Below are positions 11,969-23,075 of a stretch of DNA of 64,000 nt, piece after piece. Position numbers and translations under genes: made by a program. Source of the stretch: Sternotherus odoratus. Lineage: Eukaryota; Chordata; Testudines; Kinosternidae. Positions within the stretch are counted from its first letter, which is position 1. Each line of letters opens with the position of its first letter. The notes under the pieces are model-generated. The model was not told the DNA's origin. It searched no databases and saw only the letters and a program-made list of their open reading frames with translations. The stretch lies in assembly GCA_032164245.1 (NCBI GenBank), contig JAVMKO010000009.1:77633212-77697211 (forward strand), written 5' to 3'.

Positions 11969-12300
11969 CAGGGCCGGCTCCAACTTTATTGCCACCCCAA
12001 GCAGCCCCTCAGGGTAAGCACCCTTGGTGGGCTTGGATGGTTTGTTTACCTGCCGCATCCGCCGGTTCGGCTGCTCACGGCTCCACTGGCCGCGGTTCTC
12101 ACTCCAGTCCAATGGGGGCTGTGGGAAATGGCGGCCAGTACCACGCCGCTACCTGCAGCCCTCAATGAACCGGAGCGGCAAACCGCGGCCAGTGGGAGCT
12201 GCGATCAGCTGAACCTGCGGACACGACACGTAAAAAAACCGGCTGGGCCCGCCAAGGGTGCTTATGCTGGGGGGCCACATGCCAGCGTTGCCGATCCCTG
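11969..12300. mobile_element. Chimeric hAT-like MITE
   Basis: The left 37 or so bases, CAGGGCCGGCTCCAACTTTA and following, belong to the family also seen at 7422-7703. From about 12006 the sequence belongs to another palindromic family with GTTTGTTTACCTGCCGC, CACTGGCCGCGGTTC and, mirrored, ACCGCGGCCAGTGGGAGC, closing with GTTGCCGATCCCTG. The two ends do not pair with each other and the flanking bases (tgggagag and ttgtacac) show no target duplication. Confidence 0.75.
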
Positions 12301-15300
12301 TTGTACACACACACAGACACAAATATTTTATCTCTATATAAAAATTAAAACAGCAAAAAGCCCTTTGACAATTTTGTTATTCTTTTCCTTCGTTGCTCTT
12401 TCAATCCAAACAGGGTTTCAGGGAAATTAAAGTGATAACTTTTGTAGCAATGTTATCCACTTCAGATTCATGATGTTAACAATAACCTCTGTGAAATCAA
12501 TTGTTACCAGTAGTTAACTGGACTGTCACTTTGTTTTGGGCTGCTAATGAGCTAACAAACTGGTCTTTCGTTGCAGTAATCACTAATCTTGAATGAATTT
12601 ATTGTAATAAATACCTGGACTCAATGATTTAATTTGCCGACATGATTGTTTGTTAAATTATATTTATAATCAAGTGAGAAATGTAAACATGCATGAAGAA
12701 ATACAAGCAGAGCGGATAGTCTTGTGGCTGCAGGGTTTAATCTTCGTGTCAGAGAAGGCCAATTATCAAGGAATGAGAAGTCTCCCTGTCTGGTTTTTTC
12801 AGTCTTGTTTATTGTAGGGTATGAAGCAAGCCACAAGGGAGTCAGTGTATGAAGGATGAAGAATTTTCATCTACTCTCAAATTTCAAGAGGCCATTCTTT
12901 ACCCTTACTTTATCCACTCATTGTAGTCTGCTATAGTATCTCTGGCCCATTAGTGAGACAAAGCCATTGTCTATGCCAATCACTTGGCTTTACCTTCCTT
13001 CCACTCTCCCTGTCCCCAAAGAAATGCTTCACACTGATGGTGTATCTAATCTTCTGCAGGGGGTTAGCAGGGAAAGGTCACTTTCACATTAGGCTGGACC
13101 ATGTGGCAGAAACTGAATGAAGCTGACGTCTTTGTCACAGATGTACTAGGGTAGTTTTATTGTGAACAACACTATAATGAAAGCTGCCGTGACTACCCAA
13201 GGGACCAGCAAATATATGTTGCCTAGTACAGGTGCATCTTTAACTAAAGGTCAAACAGACCTATACTGAAAATCTTGGAAATACTCTAAAAATGATTGCT
13301 TAAGACAGACTCTTGTCTGCTAGATGTTGTGCATGTTTGGGCCGTATGGGCTTAATTTGACAACCAGGCTCCCATATCTGCAAATACCTGCTGGTGTCGT
13401 TAGACATGTACAAATGCGGGCAAGCAGCTGTCTAATAACTGGACTGTGCCCACAAATTAGGTAGTTAGACATGAATTACCATCACATTCATGTGCAATTA
13501 ATTACACCTGCAAAACTGCTCTTGCCAGTAAATAACTGCATTAACAAAGAGAATAAAATAAGAACAAAAATAAAATGGTGAGTTCAAAATGGTTGGCTGC
13601 TCTATTACATTTAAAAAAACTCTGTATGCTTAGTGTCCAAAGCAATCTCTAGAAACCAGATAGTTAGGTCAACTTGAGATCCTATACTTTAGGAATACAA
13701 TACTTAATTTCTGAACCACTAAATACTTTCCCCTCTCTGCTTCTATTATCCTGTGGACTTAATAAGGAAAGACGCTACAAAAATGGTATTGGTCTGCCCT
13801 AAAATGAAAAACCAAGATGGAGTTAATACAATTTCCATCAAGTATATATAAAATGAATGCACCCGATCCTCCCTAACCGACAAACTTTACAATTCACAGT
13901 AAGAAACAAAATGGTTGTCGCCTCCCATTTTTCAGAAAGATGTAGAATCCAAGGGAATGACCCTAAACCCACAAGTGAATGGAAAGACTCTCATTGACTT
14001 CAAGCTCCCTAGTATAATAGGGAGGTTTCATGTTACTAAACATACATTCACTAGCACATTATGATGTGTTAGAAATAATTAAAATTGAACTGTAATTTAT
14101 TAAAATAATTATATATAATATATCTGGGTTCAGATCTGGGAAAAGGCAAGCACTCAGGATTATGTATAAGAACACATGTATAAGATTATGTACAAGCACA
14201 TGGATACCTAATTGCTTATGCAATTACTATGGCTGCATAATGAACGTAGGATATTTGTGTGTACAAGTGGTTATTAGGTGTATAACTGACTATCTGAGCA
14301 TGCAAATACTCAGTTTACTTGTGCAATTATGGAAACAGGATGTGCAAATTAGGCACTTAATTGCCAAAACATTGATGCACATGGCTTTCTAAAAACTTGT
14401 CTATGTGATATGGTATCCTTTCTTGTTCTGTTGTTTCTGTTCACTGATGGCCAGGTTTAAAGGTAATTAGGCACATTTGAAAATCCTAGTAGGCACCTAT
14501 TGCATCGCTAGGCACCTAAATACTTTTAAAAATATAATCCCCTAGGTCCTGATGCTTCACTCTGGTCTGTGTGGGTGGATCCTTGTGCCCAGTGGGGGTC
14601 TGCATACATGCAAAGATTAATTCACTGGGACATGATTGTAGGATTGGGGTTTACTTGCTGTTTCACAATAGTTCTCATAATAATTAAATACAGATTATCA
14701 AGGCTCTACTGTATTGATATGTAGAACCTTTGGGAATAAAATGTGGGGCTTACGTGGCAAGTCTCTCTTTCACTGTTTTGCCATTGCAGCGTTATTTCCC
14801 CCCTACCTTTGAATCAGTGACTGGTTTGGACTCATTTTTTGGAGTTTATCCCTGATGGAAAATAGAACTGCTCCTGAATGCTTAAAAATAATCTGGGATT
14901 ATGCAGAAATTTGTCATTACACATTCAATCCCCTAGTCTTGGGATCAGGTTTGATCTACATTCAGCTGCACATCACTGGGAGTTCCCAACCTGAATTATC
15001 GAACAACATAGGATTTATTTAAAATGAACTCGGAAGATATTAATAATGAATTTGACGTGATCCAGGCCTCAATCAAGTCAGTGGCTAAAGAGTCAAAAAA
15101 TTTTGGTTCACAATTCATGGCAGGCAAGAGAAAAAGCTAATATATGGAAATAACTATTGATGGGCACAATTATATTTTAACCAAGAATACCAAAGGCTTG
15201 AAATCTCTAAGGAATTAAATTAATGACCTGGAAAACAAGCTCAAATTAAGAAACATCAGGTTGGGTGTGGATCCCTAGGGTTTATTTGAGACAGGAAAAG

Positions 15301-16494
15301 AATTTTTTTTAATGGATAATGGAAGTGGTGGGGATGAATAATTTCGGACTCCCTCTGCAATATATCTCAGTTCATTGTATTTTCAGGAATGACAATTGGG
15401 AACACCCTTCACGATGCTTACTAAATGTGCTTACTAAACAATTTATGGACCACACCATCACCTGCAAATCATCTGCCTTTTCCAGACTCAACAACATAGA
15501 GGACCAGACTCTGATTTAATTTTCAGTGGTGCAAATCTGCATGAAGTGGAGTTACTCTGCAGATTATAATCTGGTCTGTAGACTTCATAATGGCTTTAAA
15601 AGTTGCAAATTAAATAATTAATTTCAGAACTTCTTCATAAATTTAAATATTGCCACTATGATACCTTTCTCCCCAAGATCATATACTTTCAGGGACTGAA
15701 TCTTTGCTTGCACCAGTGGAAATCAGAAGTAACACCTCTGAAGCCAATAAAAATGCAAAACTGATCGGCTTTCTCTCTATTTACAGAATGTTAATCCTGT
15801 GATTATAATAATATTAAATGCCATTCATGCGGTGCCTGATTGCTGATGCATTACAGCCATTTCAAACAAAATGCAATACTTCAGAGAGATACCAATTATA
15901 CGGTTATATGTACCCTGCAAAATAAAGTGCTACTTACAATTAAGTACTTTCTACTAGCTTTGTATTGTATGAGGTTAACATGCCAGGACTTCACTAGGCG
16001 TTTGGCAGGACTGCTCCAGTTGAGGTGGAATCATATTTAGAATAAGGATTTTGTTCCATAACTAGGATCAGACAATACTGTGACAAAAACATCATTTTAT
16101 TTTATATACATCTACTTATAAGGGGCAAATCCTGACCCCACTGAGGTAAATGGCAAAACCACTGTCGGTTTCAGTAAAGATTTGGCCCCCCAGGAACCAG
16201 GTTTCCTTTTCTGTAGAAAACTCCTGGTGTTCAGGGTAGGGATAATCAGGGCAGCATGGACCTGGCTGAGAGGACAGGATACACATGTACATCCACACTT
16301 CAGTGCCTCTGTGATATTGTGGTTTCCACGAGCCCAGCAAAAGGGTAGCTCAAGTCCATTCAGAAAGCAGGACAGATGGGAGTAAGGATACCAAGCCACT
16401 GGGCATCAGCCATGGTTTATCACAGACTTCCACAACTAATGCTTTTTGAAGAGCACAGTCATTAAATCGCAGCTCAGTACTAAGAAATACTTAC

Positions 16495-16616
16495 TCTTTA
16501 GTGCTGGTTAATCTGTGATTAGGTATCGGAGAAATACACGGTGGAAGTAGGCAGGAGGCTGAGGTGTCCTCCAGGCGCTGTTTCTTGGTTTCGCCGAACG
16601 TATCCAAGCTTTCGGA
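16495..16616 (-). CDS. AFF2: AFF2 internal coding exon (CLLPPCISP segment)
   Basis: A 122-base exon that starts in phase 0 after TTCAAGCAG and ends with two bases (GA) before a GTAAGT donor. The 40 complete codons begin [20 protein letters not shown] and continue through [13 protein letters not shown] to LTSTK. The KKQRLE and CLLPPCISP blocks match my recollection of human AFF2 at the same place, right after the KRKHK end of the large exon. Joining to the next exon gives GA+C, an Asp codon, so the frame stays open. The basic residues at the junction may extend the nuclear localisation signal of the preceding exon. No catalytic function is expected. This is linker sequence of a scaffold protein. 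Confidence 0.93.
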
Positions 16617-17499
16617 CTGCTTGAACAAAACAAGAAGAGCTTGAAAAATGCAGCGTCTAAGCACAAATTCACTGTACCATTAAGAGAAAGTCAAAAATCT
16701 CAGCGCATTCCCCTTGGAGTAGCAGGAGCTAAAATACTGATATCTACGAGAAATGAAAATAACTAAAAAAGAAGAGGCTTAAATGTGCTGACCTAGGTTG
16801 CAAACACATGACTAAGTTATAGAACAACTAACCCAGCTGGATAATTGTAAAGCAAATGCCTCACTTTACTATAGTTTGTTTCTGTATTGCATCATAATGA
16901 ATACATAACCTAGATCTAAGGACCTCATCCTCTTATTCACAGGAATATCTTTTTCTCATTAGTATACTTGAAGTCAATGAGACAACTTTCATGAGTAAGG
17001 ATTACTCAGATGACGGAGAAGCTGCAGGCGTGATCCCTAAAGTGGTAGTGATTAGCCAGGGGTAGATGGTTCAAAATTGACCTTGACAGATTCCCTGTTG
17101 CATGACCTCAGTGCCTGAACTAAGAAGATATCAGTAAAGCTGATTACTGCTCTGTCACTGGAACCTTCATACCGTCTCTCAAGCCCAGGAGCTTGTGCCT
17201 TAAATCAATCTTTTAATAAAATGATTTCGAAACCCAAATCAGCCTCTTCATGCCATGTTTTAAACACAAGCCCTAACTGACTTGCTTCCTCCTGTGTTAC
17301 CATGAGCAGCGATACTGACGAGCATACAACAACCAAAATGGAAGAGAAAGGGCTATTTTAATACTCAGCTGAGTATTTCCATTCTAGCGGAATGCCCCAG
17401 CACCCCAGAGAGTGTTCCTGTTCATCCTGGCAGTTCTTGATGCAAAGTCCCAGCTAGTGCAGTGAGGAGGTTCCCTCAACCCCTTTAGATAATCTATCA

Positions 17500-17657
17500 C
17501 AAAGGTGGGCAAACTACGGCCCGCGGGCCACATCCGGCCCACAGAATCCTCCTGCCATGCCTTGCTGTTTGGGGTAGCACAGCCCCCCATAACCAGCCCT
17601 CCATACAGTTTTGGAAACCTGATGTGGCCCTCAGGCCAAAAAGTTTCCCCGCCCCTG
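17500..17657. mobile_element. hAT MITE with perfect 8-bp target duplication
   Basis: The left end CAAAGGTGGGCAAACTACGG and the right end AAAGTTTCCCCGCCCCTG are related inverted termini (consensus CAGGGGTGGGC). The 8-mer atctatca occurs directly on both sides (17492-17499 and 17658-17665), the duplication length typical of hAT transposase. At 158 bp it has no coding capacity and must have been mobilised in trans. It is an internally deleted relative of 32803-33474. Confidence 0.92.
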
Positions 17658-17919
17658 ATCTATCATATTCCTTGAGCCCTAGGTTTAGCTACCAGTACTG
17701 TAGTCTTCTAGCCAGGATTCCTACTGACTGTCACCCCACCGAGTTATCAATTCTATAAATTATTAGCGTATTATTTGCATAAACCGCAGCACACATGTGT
17801 ATGCACACTAAATACAGATTCACATTCTTTCTGCATAATTTTAATTAATAGGCCAGAGTAAAACCAGAGATTCAGCGCCTGCAGACCCTACTCGTGAATA
17901 TTCCCACTTAAATCAATGT

Positions 17920-18943
17920 GGGTATGATTAGACTACAGGGTATAGCACTGTTTTTTATAGCGCTTCCCTATTTAGCGCTACAGGTGTTGCACTAGAGGGT
18001 GTACACATTAAATCCCTCTAGCGCCAAAGAATGTACACATTTGTCCCGCTTTTGGCGGCAGTAGCAGTTGCGGGATAGGGCAGGTATCCCAGCATTCAGC
18101 TGGGTGCAACCTGCTTTGCAAAGGAGTGGGGTGAGGGGGGACTGGGAACCTTAGTGTAGGGAGGGAACTTCTGGCTGTCAGTTTCTTTTCCGAAACTGAC
18201 AGGCTCTGCACAAAAACTTCCCTTCCCTAACCATTTATTTGGGGGGGTTTCAGCGGCGGGGACCAGGGCAGGGGCTGGGAGTGCCACCGGGCTACCGCCC
18301 GCCGTGGCAGGGACCCGGCAGCCCTGCCCGCAGTGGCGGGGACCGGGGCAGGGGCTGGGAGCGCCGCCGGGCTGCCGCCCGCCGTGGTGGGGACCCGGCA
18401 GCCCTGCCCGCAGCGACAGGGACCGGGGCAGGGGCTGGGAGTCCCGCCGGGGCAGGGGCTGGGAGTCCCGCCAGGTTGCCGCCCGCCGTGGCGGGGACCC
18501 GGCAGCCCTGCCCGCAACGGCGGGGACCCAGGACAGCGGCGGGGACCCGGCATCCCTGCCGCCCACAGCGGCAGGGGACCCAGCAGCCCTGCCGCAGCAG
18601 CGGCCCTGGTTTCCGAATTTTATATGAATATGGGGGAGGGTTCTGACATGGGGTCACCTGAGGACGGGACAGAAGAGTTTTAAATGGTGGCCAGAGAGGA
18701 TGCATTGGGTATTCTGGGTCAGGATGCTGGAGGCTCATTATATCGGAAGGGGTGTACACATTGCAACCCTTGCACTAAAACTGCAGCGCAAAAAGCTTTA
18801 TTCCTCTCGTTTTGAGGTTTACCAGTAGCGCTTTAAAACATCAGTAAAAGCGCAAAAAGTGCCTTGAAAGTGTGTTCTGGCAGTGCTATTGTAGCGCTAA
18901 AGAAGGGTTTTAGCGCTAAAACAGCCCCAGTCTAACCATACCC
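17920..18943. mobile_element. GC-rich inverted-repeat element with internal minisatellite
   Basis: The outer ends GGGTATGATTAGACT and, inverted, AGTCTAACCATACCC are a clear terminal inverted repeat. Just inside, both ends carry TTTAGCGCTA motifs. The centre (about 18245-18600) is a tandem array of units of about 60 bases built on GCGGGGACC(C/G)GGGCAG and CCCGGCAGCCCTGCCCGC. The array is also partly self-complementary. Open frames of 107-156 codons in several frames on both strands here come from the absence of AT-rich stop codons and have no coding support. Superfamily not determined, and no clear target duplication found. Confidence 0.78.
18245..18600. repeat. GC-rich minisatellite
   Basis: About five to six tandem units of roughly 60 bases contain GACCGGGGCAGGGGCTGGGA and GCCGCCCGCCGTGGCGGGG. 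Unit lengths vary, including a short internal duplication near 18420-18475. It sits wholly inside the 17920-18943 element. Confidence 0.85.
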
Positions 18944-19855
18944 TGTGAGTATTCACATGAGGAAGGGCTGCAAGCCATTGTCATGCATTGACTCCCTCCT
19001 TCTATCTTCAGACTACTCTAAATCAGCATTTTAATGCAGTTCAGGAGGCCAACAGAACTGACAGTGGAAGTCACATTCCCAATGATTTATAAAATTTGGG
19101 GTATAAAAATATTAAATGATGTCTTCTCTCAGAGAGACCGGAGCATAACCATTTCTGCTGGAAAATCCCTCTACAAAAATTCATTTATGATATAAAACCT
19201 TCTTTTCTTTTCTGAAAGCACATTTTAGTTTGAAGCATACTGTCATATCCCACAAGACAGGATACTCTTGGACATAAATAACCTAAAACACATGATAAAA
19301 CATAGTCCCTTCAGTCAAAATATCTGCTGCGTTTCAGGTAGTTGCAAAGGGGGAGCAGCTAGTTAAGCAAATCATATTTCTATAAATTACATTTGCTTAT
19401 ATAACAAAATAACATTTTTAAAGTCAGAATTCAGCAGTGGCGTAAGCTGCTACAACTCCATTGACTTGGATGAAGCAGTGTTAAGACAGTGGTGAATCCA
19501 GACAATAGAAACCTGCCTTCCTAACAAAAGTCACATTTTCTGGGTACTCTCGAACCTCAGTATTTGCACTAGTTCTTGGGAATCCCACTGCAAATGACTG
19601 GGAAAGTGAGCAACCGCAATGGAAAAGCACAAAAGACACACCACCAAATATACATTGTGCATTGATTTTTACAGCTAGAGTGTGCTTTTAAATACTTTAT
19701 GATGAAAATTCACAATGCACTGGTAAATGTAGTGTAGAATCTTTTGTAAAAAAACAATCATGTCTTAGTAATCTGATAGCTCTCAACTGAACTGTCTCTT
19801 CAATTAAATCTTTGTGGAGAGGTTTTGGGGCCGGTATGAAGAAATGCAGATCACT

Positions 19856-20155
19856 GAGGGTATCTACACTACCTCTCAGATCGGTGGGTAGCAATCGATC
19901 CAGCGGGTGTTGATTTATCACCCCTAGTCTAGATGCGATAAATCGATCCCTGAGTGCTCTCCTGTCGACTCCTGTACTCCACTGCCGTGAGAGGCACAGG
20001 CGGAGTCGATGCGGGAGCGACAGCAGTCGACTCATCATAGTGAAGACACCGTGGTTAGTAGGTCTAAGTACGTGGACTTCAGCTACGTTATTCTCATAGC
20101 TGAAGTTGCGTAACTTAGACTGATCCCCCTACCTCCCCTATGTAGACCAAGGCTG
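19856..20155. mobile_element. DNA-transposon-like MITE remnant
   Basis: The left end GAGGGTATCTACACT and the right end ATGTAGACCAAGGCTGAG form an imperfect inverted repeat. The interior has short inverted pieces (ATCGATCC, TCGACTC, CTACGTTATT...). It resembles the turtle group of elements with GTCTACAC-type ends. Boundaries are approximate and no target duplication is clear. Confidence 0.55.
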
Positions 20156-20230
20156 AGGTTCTATCTGGTACCTACCCAGCTGACACACAGAAATGGAGTG
20201 GTTTCCCTTGGACTATAAAAAATGACTTAC

Positions 20231-21250
20231 CTTGTGCTTCCTTTTGGATTTTGTGGAGGGCTTTTCAGCGGCTGTGGTGGGGGACTCTCGAGATTGTCGC
20301 CTGTGTTTCACATTTGCCTCTCGTGGTTCACTTTTCACAGCTGCTGTCTCACAAGGCTCTTGTCCAGGTACTCTAGAGAGTAAACTAAGATCTATTTTCA
20401 CCCAAAGGGATTTGAGTTCTTCATATTCCCTCAGCGGGGACAGAAGTTCATTTTGCACAATTGGGATCGGTGAAAAGAGTTGTTCCTCTAAATCATTGCT
20501 GGTCTGGTCTATTGATGTGTTGCTGCTGTTGCTAGCTAAACTACTTACGCTGAGGATGTTACTACTGGAGTCCTTTACTTTGATCCCATTGGCAGGCCCA
20601 CTGAAAGCTGGTAATATTTTAGCCTGCAGGCTCTCTTCCTGGTCTGTGTTTGAATCAGAAGTAGACGAATCGGTCTCAATAAACTCACGGGATTTAGGGA
20701 CCGTTTTGCTAGGGCCTCTGTACTTTTTCTTCTCAGAAGCAAGTCCCGTGCTCGTCCTTGGTTCTTTTCTTGGAGCTGTCTTTCCAGCTGCTGCTTTTGT
20801 GCGAACCTTTGGCTGCTCTGGTGGTTCCTGTGTATCTTTTTCTTTGGGAGTGTTGCTGGTATTATTTGGTTTGGGCCAGTTATACTCTTCTACACTGGAA
20901 GTCCTTTCCACCTTTTTGGGTTGCTTTTTCCCAGGAGTCCTTTGTGAAGTTGGCTCATTATGAGCTGGTGATTTCTGCTTGGAGCTTTTTGCCTCTGGTG
21001 TTTTCTGGGCAACTCGTGGTTTGGCTTTCTCCCGGATGGGACTAAGGACGGCCCTGTCTTTGGAATCGGTCTGGGGTAGACTGTTATTAAGCTTCCCTTT
21101 GTTTTGTCCTTCAGTCTGCTGGCTGCTCTGAGACTGAGAACTGTTCTCACTGAGAGTCTCATTTTGGTTGTTGATAATGGTCTTGTTATGGGGATTCACT
21201 TTATTTAGCCATTTATCCAGCTGCCACTTGTTTGTTGAGGGAGGTTCAGG
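20231..21250 (-). CDS. AFF2: AFF2 large central coding exon (340 codons)
   Basis: Exactly 340 codons in phase 0, from a TCTGCAG acceptor to a GTAAGT donor. Residues 1-18 hold the family signature PEPPSTNKWQLDKWLNKV. Residues 105-117 are the basic TPGKKQPKKVERT. Residues 187-206 read SREFIETDSSTSDSNTDQEE, a stretch I recall as almost unchanged in human AFF2 and different in AFF1, AFF3 and AFF4. Residues 268-287 are ELLSPLREYEELKSLWVKID, followed by LSLLSRVPG. Residues 330-340, KPSTKSKRKHK, form a basic nuclear-localisation-like end. The exon is lysine-, serine- and proline-rich and probably largely disordered. It matches the single large exon typical of this family. The REKAKPRVAQKTPE and WPKPN segments also favour AFF2 over its paralogues. 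A 243-codon open frame on the plus strand across this exon (20232-20963) is an antisense shadow. Confidence 0.97.
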
Positions 21251-21776
21251 CTGCAGATCGAAGAACGATGGGAAACAAATCTTAGAGAAGCAATGCATTT
21301 TAGTTTACCCCACAATTACATTTTTAACACAGCCTTTTTATTTCAGTCAACCAGTGGTTATTGCTACGTTTACTATAGTATTTATGGTTAATTAGGCTTC
21401 CTTATCGAGTTTACAATGTGGCCCTGGAGAAATTTAATACAGCGAAAAAGTTAAGCAGATCCCTGATGATATATTTTTTGTCATGTTGCCTTTCCTTAGT
21501 CCCAGACAAATACTGTGTCAATAAAATCTTCTCTGGTACTGGGCAAAAATCTAAATATTTCTCCGAAGTAATTGAAATGTGCGCCAGAAGGTTTTCCGCA
21601 AAGCTAAAATGAGTTTGTGGCTCATGTGTTTGACAGCATAAAGGGAGAAGAAAGCAAATAACAGTAAACAGAATAGGACTTTTATGTTTTCTGAAGGATA
21701 AAATGATTTTGCGTTCAGTGACAAGGCTTTTTCCTGAGAGTGTGCTGGGAGAAGGGGCTTGAATTCATAGCTTTAC
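21251..21776 (-). other. AFF2: AFF2 intron (526 bp)
   Basis: A short intron between the poly-serine exon and the large exon, from GTAAAG to CTGCAG on the minus strand. It is AT-rich with no recognisable repeat. Confidence 0.92.
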
Positions 21777-21939
21777 CTCTGGGGTTGCGCTGCGCGACTC
21801 TTCGTTACACTCGCTGTCACTGGAGCTGCTTTCGCTATCGGAATCGGACTCGGAGCTGCTCTCGGACTCACTGGAGCTGCCAGAGCCTCCGCTGGAATGT
21901 GTTAAAACTGCACCGTGTGCTGTCTGCAAAGGAAGGCCA
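21777..21939 (-). CDS. AFF2: AFF2 internal coding exon, poly-serine/acidic transactivation segment
   Basis: This is the first visible exon in transcript order. It begins after a CCCCGCAG acceptor, with one base completing a codon, and ends on a codon boundary at GTAAAG. Its 54 complete codons read GLPLQTAHGAVLTHSSGG, then a run of about 26 Ser, Glu and Asp residues, then a short ECNEESRSATPE tail. The Ser/acidic run is the pSer transactivation segment of the AF4/FMR2 family, which are nuclear scaffold proteins of super elongation complexes. AFF2 is also described as an RNA-binding splicing regulator in nuclear speckles. The segment between the preceding coding sequence and the Ser run differs from my recollection of human AFF2, while the SGGSGSSSES start of the run is alike. 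The preceding exon, which should carry the KLSSDEDD-type ALF segment, is not in the window. Confidence 0.93.
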
Positions 21940-22894
21940 CTGCGGGGAAAGACAGACATTCGGTTGAATAGGCTCTTGGCCCAATTCTTATTTTAAAAGT
22001 CTAACCTAGAAAAAGTGATGGGGATGACCCAAGGCATGTAGTCCATAATCTGCCACAAATCCCATTCACTTCATTTCGACTCCACAAAGTCTCAAATGGG
22101 AATTTTGCTCAGTGAGGACTGAAAGATCCAGCCACCATTTGTAAATATTTTGGGTTATGCTTCACAGGACGCATTTATGATGCTGTTAATAATAAATAAT
22201 AAAAATAACAACAACAACAATCCAATGAGAAACAGCTTAGTGCCACAAGTCTATGCTTATTAGGGTTGCAAAAACTAACCCTCATACTTAAATAATTTAC
22301 AAATGGAAAAAATGGTCTCTTCATTTTTTTCAGTACATTTATAATTGGTGTCCTAATGAGAGACATTAGGCAACTAATACTGGACATAACGCTTCATTTT
22401 AAATGAACGCTTTTTAGTGTTTTACATCGTAGGATACAAAAGCGACATATTTACAACACTCCAGAGGTTCCACAGATTTTTTATTTGTAGGTGGTTTTTC
22501 CACTCACACTTGTGATAGTGCACTAAAGAAGATGGCGCTCCTGATGGAAATGAATATTCCTAGAGCACTTACTTTTCAACACGGCCTCCCTCCCCTTCCA
22601 ATTTATGAAAAGACCCTCTGCTGTCACCTTTTTCAGCATTTATTTTAACACCAACTGGTGTAAAGGAACCCCATGTTTAGTATTATGGAAGTTTGCCAAC
22701 CAGAGACTTTAAAAGCTCATTTTTAATTTACAGATGTTTGTCAGAGAGATAACCATACGATTTTATGTCTGTTCAAATGATCTGATTGAACTAAACTGAT
22801 TCTAAACTGATTGATTTTAAATTTGTGACACTGACAAAGCAAAGTGTTCAAAAACTGACTCCATTTGATAATAATTCCTTGCTTTCATCTAGAG

Positions 22895-23075
22895 CTTTTC
22901 CTCAATAGAGATCAAAGTGCACTACCAAGGACATCAGCCCCATTAGCCCCATTTTACAGATGGGGAAATTGAGGCATAGGGGGGTGATATGACTTTCCCA
23001 AGGTCAATCAGCAGGCCGGGGCAGGAATATAATCCATGTCTCCTGGTCTCAGGTCTGGGCTGTACACCTTAGAAA
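22895..23075 (-). repeat. MIR-like SINE fragment
   Basis: The minus-strand order of motifs CATTTTACAGATGGGGAAAT, TGAGGCATAGG, GACTTTCCCAAGGTCA and TCCTGGTCTCAGG is the reverse complement of the MIR core and 3' half. Diverged, with approximate edges. Confidence 0.6.

Larger units (their letters stand above)
9154..16494 (-). other. AFF2: AFF2 intron (7.3 kb)
   Basis: Intron between the 16495-16616 and 8928-9153 exons. It contains a CR1 3' end (9318-9750), a MIR-like SINE (about 11175-11315) and a chimeric MITE (11969-12300). The stretch 12310-16490 shows only faint palindromic-repeat remnants (for example about 15695-15770) and no exon. Confidence 0.88.
16617..20230 (-). other. AFF2: AFF2 intron (3.6 kb)
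   Basis: Intron between the large exon and the 16495-16616 exon. It is rich in DNA elements: a 158-bp hAT MITE (17500-17657), a 1 kb GC-rich inverted-repeat element (17920-18943) and a further MITE (19856-20155). The rest shows no feature. Confidence 0.9.

Noticed and set aside
18096..18759. Several overlapping open frames of 107-156 codons, proline/arginine/glycine-rich
   Set aside because: They occur in multiple frames on both strands of the GC-rich minisatellite inside a mobile element. The lack of stops is due to composition.
20232..20963. 243-codon open frame on the plus strand
   Set aside because: Exactly antisense to the large AFF2 exon, whose protein matches the family. The plus-strand translation resembles nothing.
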